A stretch of 10,351 bases of DNA from an uncultured Saprospiraceae bacterium (GTDB lineage Bacteria; Bacteroidota; Bacteroidia; Chitinophagales; Saprospiraceae), in assembly GCA_938002705.1 (NCBI GenBank), contig CALLAG010000167.1, forward strand, positions 1 through 10,351, read 5' to 3'. Made by a program: the position numbers and the translations under genes. This document shows positions 1 to 7,231 of this stretch, in pieces. Within the stretch, counting starts at the first letter, position 1, and the number at the start of each line of letters is the position of its first letter. The notes beneath the pieces were generated by a model. It did no database searches. It worked only from the letters and a program-made list of their open reading frames with translations, and was not told where the DNA came from.

Positions 1-435
1 GAGTAACTGTCCTTTAGCCCATTTGTCCTTACCTACAGAAGAGAAAGGTGTTCCATACTTAAGTGCTGAGTTATACTTCTCAGTACCCATATCTTTCTTG
101 ATTAACTGTGATGTAGGAGACTCCGTATCTGATAGGTCTGCCAGAAATGCATAGGTTCTCAGTTCCTTTCTTACTGCACTTGCTGATAATTCCTGTGGCG
201 TATAATGCTTAAGATCGAATATCGGTTCTGGAGTAGGTAGAATAGGATATGCTGACTCGAAGTAATATCGGAATGTATCTCCTACACTACCTATCCATAT
301 ATCCTGGTCAGCTACGACAATTATCTGATTAAGCTTACCTAATGCTGGATTCTTAGAATCGAGTTGTTGCCTGACTTCGCTGTTACATGATACTAACAAT
401 AAAGCTATGGCTGATATGTATAGGGATCTAATCAT
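1..435 (-). CDS. DUF4837-family lipoprotein, N-terminal part (runs off the left edge)
   Basis: Reading the minus strand from the ATG at 433-435 gives 145 codons without a stop, and the frame runs off the window. The N-terminus MIRSLYISAIALLLVSC is a lipoprotein signal with lipobox LVSC (Cys17), so the product is probably a lipid-anchored envelope protein. After a short linker come a segment like NQIIVVADQDIWIGSVGDT, then an aromatic RYYFESAYP stretch and PTPEPIFDLKHYTP. I recognise this opening as that of the Bacteroidota family DUF4837, whose members are usually a few hundred residues, so over half of this one is probably missing. The family has no established function. It lies 158 bp downstream of moxR on the same strand, but the hairpin between them makes co-transcription uncertain. 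The lipoprotein call is firm; the family call is from memory of the motif. Confidence 0.8.
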   Translation of the reverse strand, partial: MIRSLYISAIALLLVSCNSEVRQQLDSKNPALGKLNQIIVVADQDIWIGSVGDTFRYYFESAYPILPTPEPIFDLKHYTPQELSASAVRKELRTYAFLADLSDTESPTSQLIKKDMGTEKYNSALKYGTPFSSVGKDKWAKGQLL

Positions 436-497
436 ATTTTTCTAAAAATAGATATTTTCTTTATTACATAGATGCGTAAGAGATCTATTTTGGTGTG

Positions 498-554
498 AAA
501 GATAGTATTCCTTGAATCCCATCAATAGTACTATTCAATTCTTATACTATCCTC
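498..554 (-). terminator. Nested hairpin between moxR and the DUF4837 gene; possible terminator or attenuator
   Basis: GATAGTAT (501-508) is exactly complementary to ATACTATC (544-551). Nested inside it, TTGAAT (512-517) is complementary to ATTCAA (533-538). In minus-strand RNA the outer stem extends by G-U, A-U and G-U pairs to 498-554, about 11 bp. It is followed by UUUCACACC, so the U-run is poor for an intrinsic terminator. The inner loop contains the perfect palindrome AATAGTACTATT (524-535), which could compete with the outer stem. The position after the moxR stop fits a terminator or a processing or stability hairpin. Confidence 0.45.
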
Positions 555-593
555 TAAATAACTAAGGACGAAAAGCATAGATCTCTAAATATA

Positions 594-1562
594 TTATAGC
601 AAGCCTTCGATAACCTTATCTTCTGTATAGCCTTCTGCTTCCGCTTTGTAGTTCTTGACGATACGGTGTCTTAATACATACTTGGCTATGGCTTTTACAT
701 CATCTATATCTGGTGAGTACTTACCATGTACTGCGGCATAGGTCTTAGCACCTAATACGAGATATTGACTGGCTCTGGGACCTGCTCCCCATGCGATATA
801 GTTATTGACTTCTGCTGTAGCTCTTGCAGTATTAGGTCTTGTCTTAGTAGCTAATGATACTGCGTATTCCAGTACATTATCAGCGATAGGAATCTTACGT
901 ATGAGTTGCTGATATGCGAGAATCTCTTCTCCTGTGAGTATATTATCTAAAGTAACCTTACTTGTAGTAGTGGTCGCTTTGACGACAGCTAATTCTTCTT
1001 CGTAAGATGGATAATCCAATGGTATATTAAACATGAATCTATCCAGTTGTGCTTCTGGTAGAGGATATGTTCCTTCTTGCTCGATAGGGTTCTGTGTCGC
1101 TAATACAAAAAATGGTTGTGGTAACAGATGCTTCACACCACTTACTGTAACACTTCTCTCTTGCATCGCCTCAAGTAAGGCTGCTTGCGTCTTAGGTGGT
1201 GTTCTATTAATCTCATCGGCCAATACGATATTAGCGAATAGTGGACCTTCATTAAACTTAAATGTTCTGCTCTCATCTAATATCTCAGAACCCATTATGT
1301 CAGAAGGCATAAGATCTGGTGTAAACTGGATTCTCTTAAAATCCAAGTCTAAGACCTGCGATATCGTACTCACAAGTAGAGTCTTAGCTAATCCTGGTAC
1401 ACCTACGAGAAGACTATGACCATTACTGAATAGAGAGATAAGAACCGTCTGCACGACTTCCTCTTGGCCGATAATCACTTTTCCGATTTCTGATTTTAAT
1501 CTTTTGTAGGCTGCTGACAACCCATCTACTGCTTCTTTATCGTTCTTAAAATTCAAACTCAT
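594..1562 (-). CDS. MoxR-family AAA+ ATPase
   Basis: A 322-residue AAA+ ATPase of the AAA_3/MoxR type, the usual length for the family, complete from ATG (1560-1562) to the TAA stop. Visible motifs are Walker A GVPGLAKT (residues 54-61), Walker B VLADE (113-117) followed by INRTPPKTQAALLEAM, sensor 1 in ATQNP (Asn158), a probable arginine finger in AQLDRF (Arg175), and the sensor 2 region GAGPRASQ (Arg263). The C-terminal part (about 195-322) is the helical lid. MoxR proteins are cytoplasmic, oligomeric, chaperone-like ATPases that usually act with VWA-domain partners on metal-cofactor insertion or envelope and stress functions. No DUF58 or VWA gene is beside this one in the window: upstream is a secreted hydrolase and downstream a DUF4837 lipoprotein. 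The ATPase call is secure; the client is unknown. Confidence 0.95.
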   Translation of the reverse strand: MSLNFKNDKEAVDGLSAAYKRLKSEIGKVIIGQEEVVQTVLISLFSNGHSLLVGVPGLAKTLLVSTISQVLDLDFKRIQFTPDLMPSDIMGSEILDESRTFKFNEGPLFANIVLADEINRTPPKTQAALLEAMQERSVTVSGVKHLLPQPFFVLATQNPIEQEGTYPLPEAQLDRFMFNIPLDYPSYEEELAVVKATTTTSKVTLDNILTGEEILAYQQLIRKIPIADNVLEYAVSLATKTRPNTARATAEVNNYIAWGAGPRASQYLVLGAKTYAAVHGKYSPDIDDVKAIAKYVLRHRIVKNYKAEAEGYTEDKVIEGLL

Positions 1563-1598
1563 CTGTTATAGTCCTTATTCATATATTAATAAAAGCCT

Positions 1599-1606
1599 CA
1601 AAAATA
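1599..1606 (-). promoter_or_regulatory. Candidate Bacteroidota -7 element (TATTTTTG) upstream of moxR
   Basis: The minus strand reads TATTTTTG, matching the Bacteroidota sigma-ABfr -7 consensus TAnnTTTG, 36 bases before the moxR ATG. I see no TTTG at the expected -33 spacing. The T-run is also the tail of the hairpin at 1605-1630, so this may be only part of a terminator. Confidence 0.3.
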
Positions 1607-1630
1607 AGCATACCATAGTATAAATGCTTA
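1600..1630 (-). terminator. Probable intrinsic terminator of the secreted hydrolase gene
   Basis: TAAGCAT (1605-1611) and ATGCTTA (1624-1630) are a perfect 7-bp inverted repeat with a 12-base loop. In minus-strand RNA a U5 run follows at once (A's at 1600-1604 on the plus strand). An alternative fold pairs UAAGC/GCUUA and AUAC/GUAU with a UAUG tetraloop and a four-base bulge. It lies 37 bases past the stop of the hydrolase gene and before moxR, the expected place for a terminator separating the two. Confidence 0.5.
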
Positions 1631-1666
1631 ACGGCACCTATTTATTGGTATCTCGCATGTATATTA

Positions 1667-3124
1667 TCAGAACTTCACTACTTTCTGAGTTTTGTATATA
1701 CCATTCTCATCCTTTAGGGATATGATGTACATACCTTGATTCATATCATACATATCGTACTCATTGAGGCCTGTATTTAACTTAGTTTCTGCTATTTTCT
1801 GGCCTGTCTGTGAGAATACTATCATGGTATTCTGACCTTTCCTGTCAGATGGGATATCCATAACTAATGTACCATCAGTGATATATATAACACTATCATC
1901 TTTAGATAATGCATCTTCTGTGCTACTAAGAAGATTCCTCAGACTATCAAAAAATGCTAGTGCTCGAGATGCAGCTGGCAATACACATTGTCCATGATCA
2001 GCAGGGAATAGATCAGTGTCCGCTCTCTCTGCTCTTGCACTACTGCCGTTAGCTTGCATCACTGATTCTGCAAGGATGGCATTCTCGAATGTCACTTGAT
2101 CATCACCCATACAGTAATACATCACAGTAGGCGCTTCTGGAGCCCAGTCATATGTATCATTATCTGCTAATGCCATAGAGAAAGGATGCGTAGGATCTGT
2201 CAGTAAGCTATTCAAAATATTAGGTAAGATGAGATCTCTTGGCTTTGTAGAACCCGTATTAGTTATAAGTAGATCGAGTAGAATATCATTCAATGTCCAT
2301 AGGTCTATCTCTTCGTCTCTGAACTGTTCTATACTCGGAATATACTGTGGCTGGAATACATCTTCTAATGTCAACATGCCTACAGTATTAGGATAAGCCA
2401 CTTGGTATCCTAAAGTCAACCATGCGATATATGCTACTGTACCATAGTCCATATCTCCTAGTGTAAAGTCTACCATACTCTCAGAGATACTGTAAGGACC
2501 AGACATAGGAGCCGAGCCTGTAACTTGGAATTCGTTAGATAAATCTGTCTCTAATACTCTATGTAGAGCCATCGCTGCATGACCACCCTGAGAGTATCCT
2601 GTCACGAATACTTGATCTGAGAGATCAAATTCTCCAAATGCATCGTCAGCATCTAACTCTCGAGCTGCTCTCATAAGATCTACACCAGCAGAAGCTTCAG
2701 TCGCCGCATGCACATAAGGATGTACTCCTGGAGAATCTCCTAATCCGACAAAGTCTGGAGCCACAACTACATATCCTGTACCTGCAAGTATCAGAGGTAG
2801 CGTATACCCGCCCATAAGATTAGATGGTACATCATCTCTACCTGCCACTGTCCCATGCTGATAACATGTTAATGGAAATATAGTGGAGTCATCTTTAGGC
2901 ACACACAATAAACCCGACGCTATATGATCAGCGCCAGTAACATCTGGTGTATGATACGTTACTTTGTATAAGTCTACATCATAAGATGCACTGATAACTC
3001 CGAATGTCTGAGAGCTAATATCTGCAGCTGTTACTGATGTAAGAAAAGTAGCATTTTCTAATACTTGAGCTGATATTAATTGTGTCATAAGCAATAACAC
3101 TCCTGCTGAAATAATTTTTTTCAT
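1667..3124 (-). CDS. Secreted alpha/beta hydrolase (lipase/esterase-like) with type IX secretion C-terminal tail
   Basis: I choose the ATG at 3122-3124, not the in-frame ATG 13 codons upstream (3161-3163), because it opens directly with a signal peptide, MKKIISAGVLLLMTQLISAQ; this gives 485 residues. The body is an alpha/beta hydrolase: an oxyanion-side YQHGT block, a strand VVVAPDFVGLGDS, and the nucleophile elbow GYSQGG with Ser178 (counted from this start). A candidate acid is Asp341 or Asp342 in CMGDDQ, and the candidate base is His377 in ADHGQC. The pattern resembles secretory lipases and related esterases; the substrate cannot be read. About the last 70 residues form a Por-type sorting domain, with GMYIISLKDENG and terminal KTQKVVKF, which implies export by the type IX system and release or attachment at the cell surface. 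It probably acts alone, with a hairpin terminator after it and a divergent gene before it. Confidence 0.88.
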   Translation of the reverse strand: MKKIISAGVLLLMTQLISAQVLENATFLTSVTAADISSQTFGVISASYDVDLYKVTYHTPDVTGADHIASGLLCVPKDDSTIFPLTCYQHGTVAGRDDVPSNLMGGYTLPLILAGTGYVVVAPDFVGLGDSPGVHPYVHAATEASAGVDLMRAARELDADDAFGEFDLSDQVFVTGYSQGGHAAMALHRVLETDLSNEFQVTGSAPMSGPYSISESMVDFTLGDMDYGTVAYIAWLTLGYQVAYPNTVGMLTLEDVFQPQYIPSIEQFRDEEIDLWTLNDILLDLLITNTGSTKPRDLILPNILNSLLTDPTHPFSMALADNDTYDWAPEAPTVMYYCMGDDQVTFENAILAESVMQANGSSARAERADTDLFPADHGQCVLPAASRALAFFDSLRNLLSSTEDALSKDDSVIYITDGTLVMDIPSDRKGQNTMIVFSQTGQKIAETKLNTGLNEYDMYDMNQGMYIISLKDENGIYKTQKVVKF

Positions 3125-3223
3125 TGTGGATAGGTATAATTTTCGAAATATAAAGCGATTCAAAGCTCGAAAGTTACCATTTTTAAGGTGAATTAAAATA
3201 CTTTTGAGCTTAAACCTTTGTTA
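3125..3223. promoter_or_regulatory. Divergent promoter region between the hydrolase and the HEAT-cyclophilin gene
   Basis: This 99-bp AT-rich spacer must hold both start signals. On the plus strand TACTTTTG (3199-3206) matches the TAnnTTTG -7 consensus 17 bases before the ATG at 3224; upstream at the -33 distance is only a T-run, not TTTG. On the minus strand the best match is TATATTTC (3145-3152), one base off consensus and about 20 bases before the hydrolase ATG. I see no clear operator. Confidence 0.4.
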
Positions 3224-5233
3224 ATGAAGCCATTTGAACTGTGCATTCTTTTTATATCATGCTTACTGTTACACTCATGTGTACCTGAGTCCAAAAAAAT
3301 ACTCACAGAAGTAGAAATCCTACCTTCTGATCCTAAAGTGATAAGTATAGGAACACATCAGTATCAAGAAAAGACTGATAGCCTGCTGAAGTACCTATCA
3401 GATCCTAATCCTACATATCGATATATAGCAGCCAGAGCATTCGCTTCACATCAAGACAAGAAGGCATTGGATAGTCTCTACAGCTTGTTAAATGATCCAA
3501 TTGTCAAAGTAAGGTCCATATCTGCATATGCTATAGGTCAGATAGCTGACGCCAGCTCTCAGGATGCTCTCATAGCAGGCTTTAGACAGACTGATACGAT
3601 GTCTGTAGATAACCAAGGAAACTCAAGTATACTGCATGCACTCGGTAAGATAGGTAATCTTAAAATGGCTAATCAGATGATTACCGCTGATAATTATCGA
3701 GATACAGATACACTATTATTACTCGGTCGTATTAAGAGTCTCTTCCAGAACACCTTAAGAGGTATGACAAGCCCTGAGATAACTCAATTCTGTATCAATA
3801 CAATTAGAAAAAAACAGTTAGACAATAGAATAAGACTGTACGCAGCCCACTGCCTATCCAGACCTACAGAATTAGACATCGATAAGATTAAGTTTCAGAT
3901 AGCAGAAGCAATGGTAGAAGAAACTGATCCCCATATCAAAATGACGCTTGCATCAGCTCTCAGACATACTGATGATAAAGAGATACAAGCTACCCTACTG
4001 ACACAATTAGATCTGGACATAGATTATCGTGTCAAATGCAATATCATAAAAACACTCAGAAACTACAGCTACATAGAATCAGCAGAGAAAATGATAACTC
4101 TACTGACTGATGACAATAATCACGTAGCACTAACAGCTGCAGAATATCTGGGAGATAATGGAAGCAAAGACGATGTGAGTCTCTATAGAAAATATGCTAA
4201 AGATACTGTCAACTGGCAACTGAATACAAGCTTATACAAGTCTATATTTAAGCTTCTACCGTACTATTACTCTAAGACTATTAATGCTACAAGATGGCAA
4301 GTACAGCAAGCTATAAGAACTGAGGTAGATACTCTAGCGATATCACATTACATACAATCAATGGGCAATGATCCCGGCAGCTATGACTATCTCATAAATT
4401 ATGCTAAGGATAATCCGAATACTACCATCAGAACATCTGTAACTGCTGCACTCACACAAATGTTAGCTTCCGATAACTTCAACGGCACCTTCCAAGGATT
4501 CATAAAATTCCATAAAAGAAAAATATACGAATACCTCTTACAAGAAATGGCCACAGGTGATGAAGGGATGACAGGATTGATAGCAGAAGCAATAGCCGAT
4601 GAGAAGACAGGACTACTAGAACTGATCGATAGTACTCAGTTCCTATTCGATGCTATAGATAAACTAAAAGTGCCAGGTCAGATAGAAAGTATCAATGCCA
4701 TAGAAAGAGCCATCGCTAAGACAAGAGGTGTCAATAATCCTACACTAACAGTAGCAGAATCAACAAAACTACCTAACTGGGCACTCTTAGATAAGTACAA
4801 TACCAATACTAATGTCATAGTCAAAACTAACAAAGGTGTATTCACAATACAACTATACTTAGAAGAAGCACCTGGCACAGTTCTTAATTTCTTAGAGCTG
4901 ATAGAAAAAGATTTTTATGATGATAAAATATTCCATAGAGTCGTCTCTAACTTCGTCATACAGACAGGTAGCCCTCGTGGTGACAACTACGGTGGCATGG
5001 ATTACGTTATAAGGTCTGACCTCGGCCCATTAGAATACAGTGACCAAGGATATGTCGGAATGGCAAGTGCTGGTAATGATACAGAATCTACACAATGGTT
5101 CGTCACACATTCTCCCACACCACACCTTAACGGCAAGTATTCCTTATTCGGTAAAGTCATAGAAGGAATGGATGTCGTACACAACATCATGGTAGGAGAT
5201 AAGATCCTCGATATCATTATCTCTAATAATTAA
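3224..5233 (+). CDS. Lipoprotein with HEAT-like repeats and a C-terminal cyclophilin peptidyl-prolyl isomerase domain
   Basis: I choose the ATG at 3224 over the in-frame TTG at 3218; it gives 669 residues and opens with a lipoprotein signal MKPFELCILFISCLLLHSC, with the lipidated Cys at residue 19. Residues about 45-330 are helical HEAT-like repeats, clearest in two units with NP/DP turns (SDPNPTYRYIAARAFA and NDPIVKVRSISAYAIG); 330-510 is helical and less regular. Residues about 530-669 are a compact cyclophilin: FHRVV (catalytic-type Arg572), IQTGSPRGD (Gln580), ASAGNDTESTQWFVTH (Gln624, Phe626) and HLNGKYSLFGKV. The position of human CypA Trp121 is His634, typical of cyclosporin-insensitive bacterial enzymes. 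It probably catalyses prolyl cis-trans isomerisation of envelope proteins, with the repeats binding clients or partners. It sits 26 bp before gcvT on the same strand, so the two are probably one transcript. Confidence 0.9.
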   Translation: MKPFELCILFISCLLLHSCVPESKKILTEVEILPSDPKVISIGTHQYQEKTDSLLKYLSDPNPTYRYIAARAFASHQDKKALDSLYSLLNDPIVKVRSISAYAIGQIADASSQDALIAGFRQTDTMSVDNQGNSSILHALGKIGNLKMANQMITADNYRDTDTLLLLGRIKSLFQNTLRGMTSPEITQFCINTIRKKQLDNRIRLYAAHCLSRPTELDIDKIKFQIAEAMVEETDPHIKMTLASALRHTDDKEIQATLLTQLDLDIDYRVKCNIIKTLRNYSYIESAEKMITLLTDDNNHVALTAAEYLGDNGSKDDVSLYRKYAKDTVNWQLNTSLYKSIFKLLPYYYSKTINATRWQVQQAIRTEVDTLAISHYIQSMGNDPGSYDYLINYAKDNPNTTIRTSVTAALTQMLASDNFNGTFQGFIKFHKRKIYEYLLQEMATGDEGMTGLIAEAIADEKTGLLELIDSTQFLFDAIDKLKVPGQIESINAIERAIAKTRGVNNPTLTVAESTKLPNWALLDKYNTNTNVIVKTNKGVFTIQLYLEEAPGTVLNFLELIEKDFYDDKIFHRVVSNFVIQTGSPRGDNYGGMDYVIRSDLGPLEYSDQGYVGMASAGNDTESTQWFVTHSPTPHLNGKYSLFGKVIEGMDVVHNIMVGDKILDIIISNN

Positions 5234-5259
5234 AAAACAAAAAAAGAAATCTAATAGTA

Positions 5260-6354
5260 ATGAAAGAAACACCCTTAACGCAAGAGCATATCAACTTAGG
5301 TGCTAGAATGATGGAATTCGCAGGATATAATATGCCCGTAAGTTATTCTGGTATCAATGAAGAACATACTACAGTGAGAGATAAGGTCGGATTATTCGAT
5401 GTATCTCACATGGGACAGTTCTTTATAAAAGGTGATGAAGCATTAGATCTTGTACAAAAGCTTAGCTCTAACGATGCCTCTAAGCTCGTCGTAGGCCAAG
5501 CCCAGTACGCTTGCTTTCCTAATGACCGAGGGGGTATCGTAGATGATTTTATTACATACAAGTTATCTGATGATGAGTACATGCTCGTCGTCAATGCATC
5601 TAATATTAAGAAAGATTACGAATGGATATCTGCGGCTAATACCTTTGATGCTCAGCTTACTGACGCATCTGATGATATGGCATTACTGGCATTACAAGGT
5701 CCACTCGCGAGTACAGTCTTAGAGAAACTGACTTCCGTCAAAGTAGATCAGATACCATATTACTACTTCGGAGTAGGAGAAGTATGTGGCATAGAAGATG
5801 TTATCATATCTGGCACTGGTTACACAGGATCTGGCGGATTCGAATTATACGTAGACAATAACTCAGCTGTCAAGATATGGAACGAAATACTAAAAGCTGG
5901 TGAGGAAGAAGGCATCCTTCCTATAGGCTTAGGCGCAAGAGATACTCTCAGACTAGAGATGGGCTACTGCCTCTACGGTCATGAGATTAATGATGAGACA
6001 TCACCTATAGAAGCTGGATTAGGTTGGATCACAAAAACAAAAAAAGAAAGTGATTTCTTCTCCAAGGATATTTTCTCAAAACAAAGAGCTGAAGGAACTA
6101 AGAGAAAATTAGTAGGATTTAAGATAGATGATAAGAGAGTACCGAGACAAGGTTATGAGATAGTAGATGCAGATGAGAATATCATAGGGGAGGTGACATC
6201 AGGGACATTCTCGCCATCACTCGACATTCCTATAGGTATAGGATATGTACCCAAAGAGTTATCCAAAGTAGGTCAAGCAATAGGTATTAAGATCAGAAAC
6301 AAAATACTCAAAGGAGAAATCATTAAGATGCCTTTTTATAAAAAAGAAGCCTAA
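5260..6354 (+). CDS. gcvT: Glycine cleavage system aminomethyltransferase (T-protein)
   Basis: A complete 364-residue GcvT, the normal family length. It transfers the methylene group from the aminomethyl-lipoyl H-protein to tetrahydrofolate, giving 5,10-methylene-THF and ammonia, in the cytoplasm. The N-terminus is typical (KETPLTQEHINLGARMMEFAG), followed by VGLFDVSHMG (43-52), GGIVDDF (91-97) with the candidate catalytic Asp96, the GTGYTGSGGFELY block (185-197), and GLGARDTLRLEMGYCLYGHE (223-242). The C-terminal barrel has RVPRQGYEI, GEVTSGTFSPSL and GIGYV. No residue expected in the family appears to be missing. The ATG at 5260 has only an A-rich leader, with no clear Shine-Dalgarno, as is common in this phylum. 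No gcvH or gcvP is in the window; the upstream neighbour is the cyclophilin lipoprotein. Confidence 0.97.
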   Translation: MKETPLTQEHINLGARMMEFAGYNMPVSYSGINEEHTTVRDKVGLFDVSHMGQFFIKGDEALDLVQKLSSNDASKLVVGQAQYACFPNDRGGIVDDFITYKLSDDEYMLVVNASNIKKDYEWISAANTFDAQLTDASDDMALLALQGPLASTVLEKLTSVKVDQIPYYYFGVGEVCGIEDVIISGTGYTGSGGFELYVDNNSAVKIWNEILKAGEEEGILPIGLGARDTLRLEMGYCLYGHEINDETSPIEAGLGWITKTKKESDFFSKDIFSKQRAEGTKRKLVGFKIDDKRVPRQGYEIVDADENIIGEVTSGTFSPSLDIPIGIGYVPKELSKVGQAIGIKIRNKILKGEIIKMPFYKKEA

Positions 6355-6376
6355 TAAACGGCGTCCTATTATTCAG

Positions 6377-6410
6377 AGCATAATAACTACCATCGGTAGC
6401 TAATGGCTTT
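6377..6410 (+). terminator. Imperfect hairpin after gcvT, possible terminator
   Basis: CTACC (6387-6391), ATC loop, GGTAG (6395-6399) form a perfect 5-bp stem. It extends with mismatches to AGC (6377-6379) pairing GCT (6406-6408), followed by TTTATCTTCTT. The U-tract is broken, so termination would be weak. The rest of the 218-bp gap (6355-6572) shows GGCGT (6360-6364) complementary to ACGCC (6426-6430), enclosing this hairpin, and a small TCTATC/GATAGA stem (6444-6465). I see no gene or known riboswitch motif there. The promoter of the next gene is presumably near 6488-6540, but no clean consensus is present. Confidence 0.3.
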
Positions 6411-6572
6411 ATCTTCTTATGGTCAACGCCTGAGATATCCTAGTCTATCAGGAAAATCAGATAGAATTCTGCTGGAAAAATGTCTATTTTGTTAGATATT
6501 ATATAATTTCTCGTGCAAACGAAAACAATATTGGACGATTACATATTTAATAAACTCAGTAAATAAGGTGTC

Positions 6573-7076
6573 GTGAAAGATTTTCAAGAAGCAAAAAACC
6601 ATTTTATAGCAAGTTGGGGAGAACTTGGTATCAATTGGGGTATCAACAGAACAATGGGACACATCCATGCACTCCTACTGATAAGTCCTGATCCCTTAGG
6701 CGCTGACGAAATCATGGAAGAACTAAAAATATCTCGTGGCAACGCCAATATGAACCTCAGAGCATTATTAGATTGGGACTTGATATACAGAAGATCTAAG
6801 GCCGGCGAAAGACGAGATTTCTTTACAGCAGAAAAAGAACTCTGGAACGTATTTAAGAAAACACTACTCAAAAGAAAAACCAAAGAGCTTAACCCCATGC
6901 TCGATATGATCAGAAAAATATCTGATGTCCCATCTAATGACGCCGCCTCTAAGGAATTCAATAAAGTCGTCAAGGACCTTGATGCCATATCATCCGCAGC
7001 TGATAAGGCCTTAGATAAGATAATAGAATCAGAGAGTAATCTCTTGCTTAATACCTTTGTTAAGGTAATGAGATAA
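6573..7076 (+). CDS. GbsR/MarR-type winged-helix transcriptional regulator
   Basis: A 167-residue protein of the GbsR-like branch of the MarR superfamily. The opening FIASWGELGINWGINRTMGHIHALLLISPDPL is characteristic of that branch. A winged helix covers about 25-95: helix-turn-helix GADEIMEELKISRGNANMNL with recognition helix about 53-66, then a basic wing RRSKAGERRDFF. The C-terminal part (about 95-167) is helical and charged and probably dimerises. The start is GTG at 6573: the frame is closed by TAA at 6564-6566, and no in-frame ATG occurs before the DNA-binding domain. AAGG lies just upstream, but very close. In Bacillus GbsR controls choline and glycine betaine genes; the ligand here cannot be read. 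It stands between gcvT and convergent aconitase, so neither neighbour proves a target. Confidence 0.88.
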   Translation: MKDFQEAKNHFIASWGELGINWGINRTMGHIHALLLISPDPLGADEIMEELKISRGNANMNLRALLDWDLIYRRSKAGERRDFFTAEKELWNVFKKTLLKRKTKELNPMLDMIRKISDVPSNDAASKEFNKVVKDLDAISSAADKALDKIIESESNLLLNTFVKVMR

Positions 7077-7164
7077 GATTCTATTTCTTTACACAATCAC
7101 AATAGTCATCTTCTTATCTTGTTCTGGAAGGAATTCCAACCAACAATTCATATTCATTAAGGAT

Positions 7165-7201
7165 AAAAAAATGGTGCCGACAAAATTGCCAACACCATTT
7201 T
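7165..7201 (-). terminator. Strong terminator of aconitase, partly bidirectional with the GbsR-type gene
   Basis: AAAATGGTG (7168-7176) and CACCATTTT (7193-7201) are a perfect 9-bp inverted repeat between two convergent genes. In minus-strand RNA the inner bases UUGGC and GUCGG also pair, using G-U wobbles, giving about a 14-bp stem with an AAUUUU loop and then U7 (plus-strand A's 7165-7171). The wobbles become C-A mismatches in plus-strand RNA, so the hairpin is weaker for the regulator gene, where only UUUU follows. It lies 30 bases past the aconitase stop. Confidence 0.85.
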
Positions 7202-7231
7202 ATAATATAAGATTCAGAATAGCTTTATTAC

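Noticed and set aside
1033..1419. 128-codon plus-strand ORF inside moxR
   Set aside because: Antisense shadow of a strongly conserved AAA+ core.
3125..3163. Upstream start for the hydrolase, adding 13 residues (MNRFIFRKLYLST)
   Set aside because: It would bury the signal peptide behind a charged extension; the second ATG gives a canonical signal sequence.
6422..6450. CTGAGAT resembling part of a TPP riboswitch
   Set aside because: The other conserved TPP elements are absent, and the downstream gene is a regulator, not a thiamine gene.
6584..7096. 170-codon ORF antisense to the GbsR-type gene
   Set aside because: It almost fully mirrors a recognisable winged-helix gene, is Ser/Leu-rich as expected of an antisense frame, and has no family resemblance.
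7125..7138. TGGAA/TTCCA mini-hairpin after the GbsR-type gene
   Set aside because: A 5-bp stem with no T-run, explained by a GGAATTCC palindrome; too weak to annotate as a terminator.
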